Below, in pieces: positions 31,366 to 40,388 of a DNA stretch of 64,000 nt (its first letter is position 1; each line of letters starts with the position of its first letter). Made by a program: the position numbers and the translations under genes. The stretch comes from CAVRZR01 sp964354215 (GTDB taxonomy: Bacteria; Actinomycetota; Coriobacteriia; Anaerosomatales; CAVRZR01): contig CAYGYT010000001.1 in assembly GCA_964354215.1 (NCBI GenBank), positions 1-64,000 on the forward strand, in the 5' to 3' direction. The notes beneath the pieces were generated by a model that saw only the letters and a program-made list of their open reading frames with translations, was not told the DNA's origin and made no database searches.

Positions 31366-32334
31366 CTAGAACTCGTCGAGCCGGGCGTCGGCCTTCGTCG
31401 CCGCTTCGCGCGCCCGGTAGTAGCGCTCGGTCGCGCTCGCCGCAAGGTCCTCGTATGCATCCGCGATCGCCTTGCCCGGGGTCTGGGGCAGCCCGCGCGC
31501 CAACTCGACGATGCGTTGCTCCTGCGCGTTGTAGCGTCGGATTGCGGCGTTTGCGGCCAGGATGTTGCCGGCGAGCCAGGCGGTATTCGACCGGCGGGAA
31601 AGGGCGAGCAACGCGACCTTGCCGTCGACGAAGTCGAGGTAGCGCTTGAAGTCGGCCTCGGGAAAGGCCGTTTCCGCCTGGCTGAAGTACGGGCGGGCCT
31701 GCCGAAACTGCCTCGATGCTTGCTCGGCAAGCCTGCTCGAACGCGTGACGCGGTCCTTCGTGAGCTTGTTGTACTGGCGCACCGACTCGTCAGCGAGCTT
31801 CTCGGCGCCGAGCACGAGCGTCCACCCGTCCTGCGCAGGCTTGAGCGCGAGCCCCGCCTTTGCGTTCGCGTCGAGGATCACATCGGCTGGTTCGAGCATC
31901 CCGATGCGCGCGACCACGGCAGCGCGTACCAGCTGAGCTCGCTTCTGTTCGTCCTCGGTCACGCTGTCCATCGAGTCCGCGATCAGCCGCCGAGCTTCGA
32001 CCAGGTCAGCACGAGCGACCGGGATCTTTGGCCTGAGCGCCGTGGCTTGTGTGGCGATGTCGGGGCTCGCCTCGGCTCGCACGACCTCGTCCACATCGAG
32101 CACGACGGCATCGGACTGCTCGAGCAGCAGCATCGCGCGGTCGAGCTGCCGTGCGCCCTTGAAGCGGCGCGAGATCGCCGAGGAGCCGATGACGCCGGCG
32201 GCAACCAGCACGACGATGACGAGGACGCTCGTGACGATGATGGCCCGGCGACTCAGGCGGCGATACGCCTGCTCCACATGCGGGGGAAGCGGTTGTTCGT
32301 CCAAGCCTGTTTGGACGTTTGGGTCGTCCGTCAC
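31366..32334 (-). CDS. Membrane-anchored helical extracytoplasmic protein
   Basis: The GTG at 32334 follows GGAG at 5 nt. The 322-residue product has a short cytosolic part, one transmembrane helix (RAIIVTSVLVIVVLVAAGVI, about 30-50) and a long alpha-helical outside domain. That domain is rich in Ala, Arg, Asp and Glu, with TPR-like or coiled-coil spacing (RLIADSMDSVTEDEQKRAQL, then SRLAEQASRQFRQARPYFSQ). No catalytic motif is visible. Its function is unknown. It is oriented away from pafB, with a 316-bp spacer behind it. Confidence 0.6.
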   Translation of the reverse strand: MTDDPNVQTGLDEQPLPPHVEQAYRRLSRRAIIVTSVLVIVVLVAAGVIGSSAISRRFKGARQLDRAMLLLEQSDAVVLDVDEVVRAEASPDIATQATALRPKIPVARADLVEARRLIADSMDSVTEDEQKRAQLVRAAVVARIGMLEPADVILDANAKAGLALKPAQDGWTLVLGAEKLADESVRQYNKLTKDRVTRSSRLAEQASRQFRQARPYFSQAETAFPEADFKRYLDFVDGKVALLALSRRSNTAWLAGNILAANAAIRRYNAQEQRIVELARGLPQTPGKAIADAYEDLAASATERYYRAREAATKADARLDEF

Positions 32335-32650
32335 GCAGTCTCCGGGGTTGGGTGCAGTCGGGCAAGCCGCAGTGACAGCATACTCCCGCCCGCGCGACTC
32401 TCGAAGCCAGTGCAAAGGGGCGCGCGGTGCACCCGAATTGCTGTCGTTGACGGAACGGTGACAAGGCCGTGGCTGGCACACGTGTTGCTTGCAATTTGGG
32501 CGAGCTGGGCGACCCGCCTTCTCCTCCCCCCTCAGGGGCGGAACCCGCCCGCTCGACGCAAAACGAGGCGCGCCCCCCACGCGCCTCGTTTCATTCCCCA
32601 GACCGTTCTCTCGGGTACACTTCTGTCGTTTCTTTGGCGGAAGGAGCGGC
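32335..32650. promoter_or_regulatory. Divergent promoter region with a 12-bp hairpin
   Basis: This spacer separates divergent genes. It holds AAACGAGGCGCG (32561-32572) paired perfectly with CGCGCCTCGTTT (32580-32591), loop CCCCCCA, about 60 bp before pafB. That could be a bidirectional terminator or a leader stem. TTGACG at 32449 and TACACT near 32620 are possible promoter elements. No gene is supported. Confidence 0.4.
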
Positions 32651-33619
32651 GTGGCCGAAGCCCTCGAACGACTCGTGAATCTCGCGATGTACCTCGCATC
32701 CGCGCGCGCCCCGGTCACCTGGGAACAGGTGCGCGCGCACGTCGACGGGTACCCCGCGCACCAGGACCAGGCGGCCTTTCTCCGCATGTTCGAGCGGGAC
32801 AAGGAGGACCTTCGGGAAGCGGGACTCGTCATCGAGTCCGACGCGGACGGTGCCTACCGGCTTGATGCCGCAGCAACGTTCGCGAGCGAGATTTCGTTGT
32901 CGGCTGCCGAGACTGCCACGGTGCGAGCCGTAGGGGCGGCATTCCTCGACGACGAGTCGTTTCCATTCTCCGACGATCTGCGGATAGCACTCGCCAAAGT
33001 CGCGACGAGCGTGCAGGCCGACCATGCCCCAGTAGTGTCCCGGCTTGCCGAGGAACAGCCCGGCCGACAGGGCGCCTCCGTAGCGCTGCTCGATCGTGCG
33101 ATCCTGGCGCGCAAGCGAGTCGAGTTCCGCTACGTGAACGCCGCAGGAGAGCGCAAACGGCACTCGGTGGAACCCTTCGGGTTGTTCCTGCGGGACGGCA
33201 GGTGGTACCTCGTCGGCAGAGACCGCGACCTCGACAAGGTCCGGCTGTACGCGGTCCTGAGGATCCAATCGATACAGGCGAACCGCGTACGACCGAAATC
33301 CCCTGACTTCGATCGGCCGACCGATTTCGATGTGCGGTCCTTCATCGCCCTCCCGTTCCAGTACGGGAGAGATCCGTTCGAGGCGAGTGTCCGCTTCGAG
33401 CCGGCCCATGCATGGCGCACACGGACGCTGACGACGGGGTCGGGAACGCTCGATGAGGCCGATGACGGCTCGATCGAGTGGACGATCGCGGCACGCGACC
33501 CGGAGCGGCTGATGCGCTGGGTCGTAGAGAACGGACCAGGCCTCACCTTGATCTCTCCAACGGGTCTGGTGCGCGAACTCCGCGAGAGGTGTGCGCAGGT
33601 GGCGGCGCGTCATGGCTAG
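32651..33619 (+). CDS. pafB: WYL-domain transcriptional regulator, PafB-like
   Basis: GGAAGGAG precedes the GTG at 32651. The 322-residue protein has an N-terminal winged-HTH region (about 1-70, MFERDKEDLREAGLVI) and a WYL domain (about 135-215) with VEFRYVNAAGERKRHSVEPF and GLFLRDGRWYLVGRDRD, followed by a C-terminal extension. PafB and PafC act together as the LexA-independent DNA-damage activator of Actinobacteria, possibly sensing single-stranded DNA through WYL. Its stop overlaps the pafC start by 8 bp, so both are made together. The helicase dinG stands opposite. Confidence 0.82.
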   Translation: MAEALERLVNLAMYLASARAPVTWEQVRAHVDGYPAHQDQAAFLRMFERDKEDLREAGLVIESDADGAYRLDAAATFASEISLSAAETATVRAVGAAFLDDESFPFSDDLRIALAKVATSVQADHAPVVSRLAEEQPGRQGASVALLDRAILARKRVEFRYVNAAGERKRHSVEPFGLFLRDGRWYLVGRDRDLDKVRLYAVLRIQSIQANRVRPKSPDFDRPTDFDVRSFIALPFQYGRDPFEASVRFEPAHAWRTRTLTTGSGTLDEADDGSIEWTIAARDPERLMRWVVENGPGLTLISPTGLVRELRERCAQVAARHG

Positions 33620-34544
33620 GGCCACTGCCTCCGAGCGGGCGAAGCGGATGCTCGCCATCCTCCATTTGCTCCAGCCTGGTACCGAGCTCTCCCTCGACAC
33701 CATGGCCGACGCGCTCGGCATCCCCTCAGCCGAGCTTGCCGACGATCTCGAGACGCTTTCGTGCTGCGGCCTGGCCCCCTACACGCCCGATGCACTCGTT
33801 CCAGTGCTCGTCGAAGACACCGTAGCACTCGTGTGGGGTGACCTCCCGGCGCTTGAGCGGGCGGTGCGGCTGTCCGCGAACCAAGCTCACGCGGTCCTCG
33901 CGGCGCTCCAAGCCGCGGGGCTACCCGCGGACGATCCGCTGTGTCGAAAGCTCGTCGCAGCTACGTCTGCAGACGCCACCGATGCCGAGCGCTTCGAACG
34001 GGTCCTGTCGAGCGCACGAGCCGAGGGAGCACAGGACGTGCTCAAGGCCGCGTCGCTCGCCCTCGCAAACAGACGCGTCATCCGGCTGAGCTATCAGGGG
34101 GCCGGGGAGAGCACACCACGCGAACGCGTCGTGGAGCCCCTGGGGCTCGTGAACGAGCGAGGTCACTGGTACCTCGAGGCATTCGTACGCGACGCCGGTT
34201 CGCTCAGGACCTTTCGGCTCGACCGGGTTCGCTCGATCGACGTGCTCCCGGACCGTGCGCCCGAGCGGGCCCTCGCCCCATCAGGCGTCGCGTTTGTAAC
34301 GACAGGTCTTCCGGTCGCACGCATACGCCTGTCGACGAACGAAGAGGTGTCGGCGCGCGACTGGCCCGGCATGCGCGTGGTGGCACAGGACGAGACTGGC
34401 GTCCTCATCGACGTGCCCTACTCGGGTACCACGTGGGTCTCTCGGCAGGTGCTCTCGAGGCTCGGGGCCGCCGAGGTGCTCGCGCCGGCCGAGCTTCGCG
34501 AAGCCGTGCGGTGCCTCGCCGAGGAGAACTCGGCGAGCTCCTAG
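33612..34544 (+). CDS. pafC: WYL-domain transcriptional regulator, PafC-like
   Basis: The ATG at 33612 lies inside the end of pafB. The 310-residue protein has an HTH region (RAKRMLAILHLLQPGTELSL then DTMADALGIPSAELADDLET), a WYL domain (VIRLSYQGAGESTPRERVVE and GLVNERGHWYLEAFVRDAG) and a C-terminal WCX-type extension. It is the expected heteromer partner of PafB. In mycobacteria the pair lies near proteasome and tat genes. Here no such genes follow, and the gene meets dinG tail to tail with a 4-bp overlap. Confidence 0.8.
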   Translation: MARATASERAKRMLAILHLLQPGTELSLDTMADALGIPSAELADDLETLSCCGLAPYTPDALVPVLVEDTVALVWGDLPALERAVRLSANQAHAVLAALQAAGLPADDPLCRKLVAATSADATDAERFERVLSSARAEGAQDVLKAASLALANRRVIRLSYQGAGESTPRERVVEPLGLVNERGHWYLEAFVRDAGSLRTFRLDRVRSIDVLPDRAPERALAPSGVAFVTTGLPVARIRLSTNEEVSARDWPGMRVVAQDETGVLIDVPYSGTTWVSRQVLSRLGAAEVLAPAELREAVRCLAEENSASS

Positions 34545-37429
34545 CGCACGAAACGCGATCCGACGGTGGTAGCGATCTCCTCAGAGGTGAGTATCTCGAC
34601 GTCGTTGACCGGAAGCGCCGCGAGAAACTCACGTCCGTAGCGCTTCGGACCCAACACCCGCGTATCGGCGATGACGAGGCAGCCCGTATCGGTACTACTC
34701 CTGATGAGTCGGCCGGCCGCCTGTTTGAGCTCGAGAATCGCCTCCGGAAGGTAGTAGTGCTCCCACGCCCGCGGGTCGCGCTCTCGGCGCTCCTCATACA
34801 GGGGGTCGGTGATCTGCCCGAACGGGAGCCGAGGCACCACGACGCACCTGAGGGTGTCGCCCTTCGCGTCGAATCCCTCCCAGAAGGACTTCGTCGCGAA
34901 CAGCGAGAGCTTCTCGTGGGCAACGAACTCGTCCCTGAGTCGCTTGGACGAGGTGCCGCGACTCTGAACCAGCAGGCTCACGCCACGTGCCTCGAGCCGC
35001 GGAGCAAGGACGTCGTAGAGCGTCTCCATCTCCCGCCTGTTCGTAAACAGCGTGAGCACCGAGCCGCCCAGCGCCAGGTGGATCGATTCGAGCAGCCGCT
35101 CGAGGCCACCCTGATAGTCGCGGGTGTTCGGGTGAGGTACGTCGCTCGGCACGAACACCGACATCTGGCGATCGAAGTCGTAGGAAGAGGCAAGTCGAAG
35201 CGAGCGCCACGACTCCGCCGGCAGCCGGTCGAGACCGACGGCGTGCGCAAAGAAACCAAAGTCATCACCCGCGGCAAGCGTGGCAGAAGTGAAGATGACG
35301 GAGTGCGTGCGGCCGAAGAACTCCTCGGCGAGCAGCTCACCCACGTCGAGACGCGCGGCCTTGAGTCTCTCTGCATCGACCGTTCTGCGGCGATCCAGCC
35401 GCACGGAGTACACGTACTCATCGGCGTCGCCCTCGAGCACGGCGACGAGTCCCTCGTACTGCTCGGCGAGACGGGAGAGCAAGCCGACGAGATCGGCGCG
35501 CACTTCGAACAGCTGCTCCTCCTCAGCCTCGAGCGACGTCACGAGCTCGCGCCCCTCGGTCAGGAGCTGCTCGAGCCGCTTCGCGAGGCTTCTACCCACA
35601 CCGGCAGCCGTGCTCCACGGGCCGGAGTCCCGAACGTGCGGCGTGAGCCGAAGCTCGCACGCGTCGTAGTCGCTCGCAGGTTGGAGCGCCGCAAGGTCCT
35701 TCACGAAGTCGAAGAACGAATCCGCGAGCGTCCCGGCGCGTCCCGCTGCCTCTTCGATACGCGCGACAAGTCCCAACAGCGACGATGCGTCCGGCCGCGC
35801 CACCAGCGCCCTGCGGAGCGAGTCAAGCGTCCCGCTACGCGAGCCCTTGAGCGCGGCGAGGATGGCCGCGAGTTCCTGATGGCTGGAACCCAGCGTGAGT
35901 TGCTTGCGTGCCTCGGCTTCTGCAGCGTGGGCCTCGTCGAGTATCCAGTACCGCACCGGCGGGAGAATGCCGCCGGCCGCGACCACGTCGCGGAACAGGA
36001 GCGCGTGGTTGGTCACGACGACGTGTGCGCTCGACGCGCGCCGCCTCACGCCGTGCACGTAGCAGAGGTGCGGGAAGAATCGGCAGCGCTTGCGGGTGCA
36101 GTCGGCTTGCGTCGCCTGCACGGCCGAGCGCAGTTCGCGACGCCAGTGCAGGTTGATCGCATCCAGGTCACCCCAGGCCGACTGGGCCACCCACGCGTGC
36201 AGGGCAGCCGCCCCCGCAAGCAGTTCGTCGTCCGCAGCCTCGAGCTCTCCAGCGAGTCGGTCGAGCTTGCGCAGACACAGGTAGTGTTCGTAGCCCTTGA
36301 GAGACACGTACTCGAGCGCTCCGAGCGATTCGGCTTCGAGGGCCGCCGCGAGTTTGGGCAATTCGTGGTAGACAAGCTGGTCGGTGAGCGAGTTCGTCTT
36401 GGTGGCCACGCCGACTGCCACGCGGTTCTCAAGCGCGAACAGCGCGGCTGGCACGAGGTAGGCGACGGACTTGCCGACTCCCGTCCCCGCCTCGACCGCG
36501 AGGTGAGTTCGCGTGGAGAAGGCCTCCAGCACAGCTGTGGCCATCCGCGTCTGCTCCGCGCGTTGCTCGAACTCGTCGTACATGCGTCCTGCCAGGCCGA
36601 ATTCCCCGAGCTGCCTGCACACTTCCTCGACCGGCGGGCACGTACACGCCACATCGTCGGCATCGTCGAATGCCTCGACGCGACCTGCCTTGGTGCCCTG
36701 CCGAAGATCCCGCACGTCGAACGGCCGGGCTGCCTTCCCAGCCGCGTGGTGCGCCAGCACCCGGCGCAGGGCCCACGGCGCGTCGGGGCCGAGAGTTGCG
36801 ACGCGCGCGACGAGGGAAGGTGGCAGCGCATCGAGGCCGCACAGGAGAACGCGCCACACGACGGCGAGAGCCTCTACATCGTCGGCCGCGCGATGTGTCG
36901 CCGACGTGGCGCCGAAGGCTTCGGCAAGATCGCGCAGTCGATGGGACCGGAGCCGCGGCAGCGCGATACGTGCAAGCTGGAGGCTGTCGATCCAGGCGCC
37001 GGGGAATGCCATCGTGCCCGCCGCCCGCGTAAGGAACGCCCGATCGAACGCGACGTGGTGCGCGACGACGTCGCGGCCGGCTACGAACTCCGCGAGCCTG
37101 CTCACCGCCGCCTCCACACTCGGCGCTCCGACCACGTCGGCGTCGGCTATGCCGGTGAGCTTAGTCGTCTCGAGCGGCACAGGGTGTCCCGGGTGGACCA
37201 TCGTGTGAAAGCGGCCGAGGACCTCAGGCCCCTGCATGACGAGCGCGGCTACCTCGATGATCGAGTCTCGGTCCGGATCGAAACCGGTCGTCTCTATGTC
37301 GACGATGGCGATCTCGTCTTCGAAACCGAAGACCGCGTCCGTTGCCCGTTCACCGAGCGAGGCGTAGGAATCGATAACCGTCGAATCCGTGCCGGGGACA
37401 AGGAGTCGCAGAAGCGGGTCAGGAGTCAT
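34541..37429 (-). CDS. dinG: DinG-family Fe-S helicase fused to a DnaQ-like exonuclease
   Basis: The 962-residue protein has an N-terminal DEDDh exonuclease domain (about 35-195: IAIVDIETTGFDPDRDSIIE, then AHHVAFDRAFL and HRAADDVEA). An XPD/DinG superfamily-2 helicase follows, with Walker A EAGTGVGKS and Walker B DEAH. Its 4Fe-4S domain has cysteines around CTRKRCRFFPHLCYV. The C-terminal motifs VFTSATL and KQAAGRLIRSSTDTGCLV are intact. This exonuclease-helicase layout matches DinG of Gram-positives, where the two activities process 3' tails, R-loops or crosslinks. It shares its 3' end with pafC. Confidence 0.88.
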   Translation of the reverse strand: MTPDPLLRLLVPGTDSTVIDSYASLGERATDAVFGFEDEIAIVDIETTGFDPDRDSIIEVAALVMQGPEVLGRFHTMVHPGHPVPLETTKLTGIADADVVGAPSVEAAVSRLAEFVAGRDVVAHHVAFDRAFLTRAAGTMAFPGAWIDSLQLARIALPRLRSHRLRDLAEAFGATSATHRAADDVEALAVVWRVLLCGLDALPPSLVARVATLGPDAPWALRRVLAHHAAGKAARPFDVRDLRQGTKAGRVEAFDDADDVACTCPPVEEVCRQLGEFGLAGRMYDEFEQRAEQTRMATAVLEAFSTRTHLAVEAGTGVGKSVAYLVPAALFALENRVAVGVATKTNSLTDQLVYHELPKLAAALEAESLGALEYVSLKGYEHYLCLRKLDRLAGELEAADDELLAGAAALHAWVAQSAWGDLDAINLHWRRELRSAVQATQADCTRKRCRFFPHLCYVHGVRRRASSAHVVVTNHALLFRDVVAAGGILPPVRYWILDEAHAAEAEARKQLTLGSSHQELAAILAALKGSRSGTLDSLRRALVARPDASSLLGLVARIEEAAGRAGTLADSFFDFVKDLAALQPASDYDACELRLTPHVRDSGPWSTAAGVGRSLAKRLEQLLTEGRELVTSLEAEEEQLFEVRADLVGLLSRLAEQYEGLVAVLEGDADEYVYSVRLDRRRTVDAERLKAARLDVGELLAEEFFGRTHSVIFTSATLAAGDDFGFFAHAVGLDRLPAESWRSLRLASSYDFDRQMSVFVPSDVPHPNTRDYQGGLERLLESIHLALGGSVLTLFTNRREMETLYDVLAPRLEARGVSLLVQSRGTSSKRLRDEFVAHEKLSLFATKSFWEGFDAKGDTLRCVVVPRLPFGQITDPLYEERRERDPRAWEHYYLPEAILELKQAAGRLIRSSTDTGCLVIADTRVLGPKRYGREFLAALPVNDVEILTSEEIATTVGSRFVR

Positions 37430-37521
37430 CCGCCAAGCCTAGCACGCGGCCCTGACCGTCCGGGCCGCCATCCGGACCGCCAGCAAGGCAGCCCACAGGC
37501 GCAACCGCGGTCGAACGAAAC

Positions 37522-37543
37522 ACGGCGCCCCGAAGGGCGCCGT
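37522..37543 (-). terminator. Intrinsic terminator
   Basis: ACGGCGCCC (37522-37530) and GGGCGCCGT (37535-37543) form a 9-bp stem with a CGAA tetraloop. On the minus strand GTTTCGTTC follows. It ends the 37576-38190 gene. Confidence 0.75.
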
Positions 37544-37575
37544 GCGAGTCGCGCTAGACAATGAGTGGTGCGGGC

Positions 37576-38190
37576 CTACTTCATGCCCGTGACGGCCTTT
37601 GAGGCCACCAGCCACGTGTTGCCGTCCTTCTTGAACACCCACGTGTTCTCGAAGGTGCCGTACTGCGAGGTCTGCTGGTCCACGACGACGGTCGCCTTGT
37701 CGCCCTGCTCGGCCGCAGAGGCGATCTTGAAGCCCACAACGCCGTAGCCCTCAACCTGCTGCTTCAAGGCGTCTGGCGACGAACCCTGCTGCTTGGCGGC
37801 CGGTAGGTGGTTGAACGCGGTCACCCAGTCGCCCTTGTCGGCGGCGGCGTAGTACGCGGCGACCCACTTCTCGGGAGTCATCCCCGCCGCCACCTTGGTG
37901 GCGGTCTTCGCATCGAAGTCCGCCGGCACGGTGCCTTGGGCACCGGTGGCTGCGCCTGGTGACCCGCCCATGGCGCCGCTACCCGAACCCGTAGCTCCGG
38001 CGCCCGTTCCCGCCGCTCCGGCGCCCGTCGCACCAGTGCCGGCCCCCGGGGTTGTCGGCAGCTCGGTGACTGCCGGTACCGCACGGCCGTTGTTCCAGAT
38101 TGCGTAACCAAGGCCGGCAGCGAGCACGACCACCGCAACGACGAGCACGATGATCACGGTGTTCGTCGTGCTACGAGGGGTATCTGACAT
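37576..38190 (-). CDS. Membrane-anchored protein with Gly/Ala-rich linker
   Basis: AAGGAT before the ATG at 38190 is the ribosome-binding site. The 204-residue protein has one transmembrane helix (VIIVLVVAVVVLAAGLGYAIW, about 12-32). A low-complexity Gly/Ala/Thr linker (about 50-85, GATGAGAAGTGAGATGSGSG) follows, and then a folded outer domain of about 110 residues (MTPEKWVAAYYAAADKGDWV through NTWVFKKDGNTWLVASK). That last domain has the cone-shaped NTF2/SnoaL-like or lumazine-type pattern seen in many exported proteins. No active site is visible. It is probably surface-exposed. Upstream is the CTGTTCGTACAG motif. Confidence 0.7.
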   Translation of the reverse strand: MSDTPRSTTNTVIIVLVVAVVVLAAGLGYAIWNNGRAVPAVTELPTTPGAGTGATGAGAAGTGAGATGSGSGAMGGSPGAATGAQGTVPADFDAKTATKVAAGMTPEKWVAAYYAAADKGDWVTAFNHLPAAKQQGSSPDALKQQVEGYGVVGFKIASAAEQGDKATVVVDQQTSQYGTFENTWVFKKDGNTWLVASKAVTGMK

Positions 38191-38253
38191 GAGCTGATCC
38201 TTTCGAGACGCGGTGTGCTGGCGAAACGCCCGCATAGCATACGGGCCAGCCCA

Positions 38254-38265
38254 CTGTTCGTACAG
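38254..38265. repeat. CTGTTCGTACAG palindromic motif, copy 2
   Basis: Identical to the 12-mer at 22512-22523. It lies about 65 bp before the start of the gene at 38190. On the minus strand TATGCT follows 17 bp after TGTACG, so the motif may overlap a -35 element. Confidence 0.35.
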
Positions 38266-38327
38266 CGGGTACGGCGGACACCTGGAAAGCGAATGATGCG
38301 CCAAAGCGAGCGACGAGCAGGCACGGG

Positions 38328-38504
38328 TCAGGCGGAGGTTCGGCCCTTCGGCGAGGGCGTCTCAGGCTGAGTCTCCGTCTTGCACGACGAGCGGCACCTC
38401 GAGCACGAGCCGCTGCAGCCGCCCTTGATCTTGAGCGCGTAGCACCTCGGACAGCGGACCTCCGCGGACGGGGACGGCAGGCCGCACGCAGGACACGGGG
38501 TCAT
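38328..38504 (-). CDS. FeoB-associated Cys-rich microprotein
   Basis: This ORF was recovered by translating the minus strand from the ATG at 38504. The 58 residues start MTPCPACGLPSPSAEVRCPR and hold eight cysteines: two CxxC pairs (C4/C7, C18/C21) that look like a zinc ribbon, then C30, C34, C37 and C41 in GGCSGSCSRCRSSC. Small Cys-rich proteins of this kind are often encoded directly after feoB and may bind iron or an Fe-S centre to regulate it. It starts 9 bp after the feoB stop. The ribosome-binding site is weak. Confidence 0.65.
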   Translation of the reverse strand: MTPCPACGLPSPSAEVRCPRCYALKIKGGCSGSCSRCRSSCKTETQPETPSPKGRTSA

Positions 38505-38513
38505 CGATGGCAG

Positions 38514-40376
38514 CTACGCCACCCCCAACAGGCGGGCCATGATGCCGCCGACCACAAACGCGATGCTCACCGACGACGCGAACAACCCGAGCATGTATGG
38601 CCACCCGCGCTCCTTGAGCACCACCATCGCCGACGCGATGCATGGGACGAAGAGGGTGATCGTGATCATGCCGACGAGGAGCTGTGCGTCGCTCAGGTTC
38701 ATGGTGAAGAACCCCGCGGCGCCGAAGTCGCGCCGCACGAATCCCATGACGAATGCCTGAGAGGCCTGCGCGGGCAACCCAAGCCACCCGACCGTGAGCG
38801 GTCGCGCCACCTGGATGATCCACGCAAGCGCCCCCGTGATCTCCAGAAGCGAGATGAGCGCGGCACCCGCGAGGAAGAACAGGGCCACTTCCTTCATGAA
38901 CTGGTAGACCTTCACGCCCGTCTTGCGCACGACGTTGTCGAGTCTCGGCACGCGCAGGCTCGGGAGGTCGATGAGCAGGTCGGTGGACGAGCCGGGAAGC
39001 AAGCGGTTGAGCGCGGTGCCGAGCGCAACAAAGATGATGACCAGCGCCGCGAGATAGGCGGCCGCGTAGGCCGCGCCGGTACGGGTCATGAGCGCCGCGA
39101 TGACGGCAATCTGCGCCGAACACGGCACGGCGATGGCCATGAGCGCCGTGGCGATGAAGCGCTCGCGCCGGCTCCCGAGGATGCGGGTCGTAAGCGTCCC
39201 CATCGTGACGCACCCGAAGCCGAGAATGAGCGGGATGACCGCGCGCCCGTTCAGGCCAAGCGACGTGAGGGAGCGGTCGGCGAGCGCTGCGATCCGCGGA
39301 AGGTAGCCCGAGTCCTCGAGCAACGCGAGCAGCAGGTAGAATCCGGCCACGAGCGGCAAGATCACGCCGAGCAGATAGGTGGGCGTCATCGTGAGGATCC
39401 CGAACTCGCCAGCGAGGAGAGTGTAGAGCCACGAGCCAGGCGCGACGATCGAACCGACCACCCGCTCGACGAACGGCACCCAGTACCCGAGCATGATCGT
39501 ACCCTCGGTGATGCCGACAAGCCCTCCCGCGATCCACTGGCCGAGCACCACGTACATCCCCCAGAGCAGCGCGAGCAGCATTGGGATGCCCGTGAGCGGG
39601 TTCATCATCGCGTGGGAGAGCCGCGCCGAGAACGAGGCGCCGTGGAGCGTCTCGGTGATGACGTGACCGCAGATGTCGTTTACCCGATGCCGACGCCGCA
39701 GGTAGATAGCGTCCCGGAGTCCGCCGGGCTCCAGTCCGTGTCGCTCGGACACGACCTCGTCGCCTTCGAGGACCATGAGGGCCTCGGCCCGGGTGCCGAC
39801 ACGAGACGCCATGAGAACGAGGTCTCGCTCGAGTTCGGGGTCAGCATGTCCGGTTCGCGCCCTCTCGAGGCTGGCCACCAGCTCAGGAATACCCGTTCCG
39901 GCTACGGCGACGGTCTCGATCACCGGTACGCCGAGCAGATCCTCGAGCAGGTCCCGATCGACGCCGACGCCCCGCTTGCTGGCCTCGTCAGCCATGTTGA
40001 GAGCCACGACGAGGGGCTTACCCATGTCGACGAGCTGCAGCGTGAGGAAGAGATCCCGCTCGAGGTGGACCGCATCGACGACGTTGATGACCACATCGCC
40101 GCCGAGGATGATGTCGCGCGCCACGGTCTCCTCGTCGTTGAACGACGAGACGCCGTACACGCCAGGAGTATCGACCACATCTCGGTCGCCAACGCGACCA
40201 CGCGTGAGCTCGACCGTCGTGCCGGGGAAGTTGCTCACGTCGACGTAGGTGCCGGTGAGCGCGTTGAAGACCACCGACTTGCCGACGTTCGGATTGCCCG
40301 CTAGCACCACGGTCTCGATACCGGGGCGCGCCGCAACGGAAGTGGCCCCGTGGTGATGATGGGCGGACGCTGCCAT
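38514..40376 (-). CDS. feoB: Ferrous iron transporter FeoB
   Basis: The 620-residue protein has a His-rich N-terminus (AHHHHG) and a GTPase domain. Motifs are G1 GNPNVGKS (27-34), the switch region FPGTTVE with G3 DVVDTPGVYG, and G4 NMADE. A regulatory helical domain and about eight transmembrane helices with two Gate motifs follow. It imports Fe2+ across the cytoplasmic membrane. The length is at the short end of the family, without extra C-terminal helices. It begins 12 bp after feoA. The operon is headed by a DtxR-like palindrome, so it is probably repressed when iron is sufficient. Confidence 0.95.
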   Translation of the reverse strand: MAASAHHHHGATSVAARPGIETVVLAGNPNVGKSVVFNALTGTYVDVSNFPGTTVELTRGRVGDRDVVDTPGVYGVSSFNDEETVARDIILGGDVVINVVDAVHLERDLFLTLQLVDMGKPLVVALNMADEASKRGVGVDRDLLEDLLGVPVIETVAVAGTGIPELVASLERARTGHADPELERDLVLMASRVGTRAEALMVLEGDEVVSERHGLEPGGLRDAIYLRRRHRVNDICGHVITETLHGASFSARLSHAMMNPLTGIPMLLALLWGMYVVLGQWIAGGLVGITEGTIMLGYWVPFVERVVGSIVAPGSWLYTLLAGEFGILTMTPTYLLGVILPLVAGFYLLLALLEDSGYLPRIAALADRSLTSLGLNGRAVIPLILGFGCVTMGTLTTRILGSRRERFIATALMAIAVPCSAQIAVIAALMTRTGAAYAAAYLAALVIIFVALGTALNRLLPGSSTDLLIDLPSLRVPRLDNVVRKTGVKVYQFMKEVALFFLAGAALISLLEITGALAWIIQVARPLTVGWLGLPAQASQAFVMGFVRRDFGAAGFFTMNLSDAQLLVGMITITLFVPCIASAMVVLKERGWPYMLGLFASSVSIAFVVGGIMARLLGVA

Positions 40377-40388
40377 GCGGAGGGGTCC

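Noticed and set aside
33941..37564. A 1207-codon open frame on the plus strand
   Set aside because: It is antisense to the well-supported dinG gene. Its translation is Arg/His/Glu-rich with no domain and no ribosome-binding site, as expected for shadow frames in high-GC DNA.
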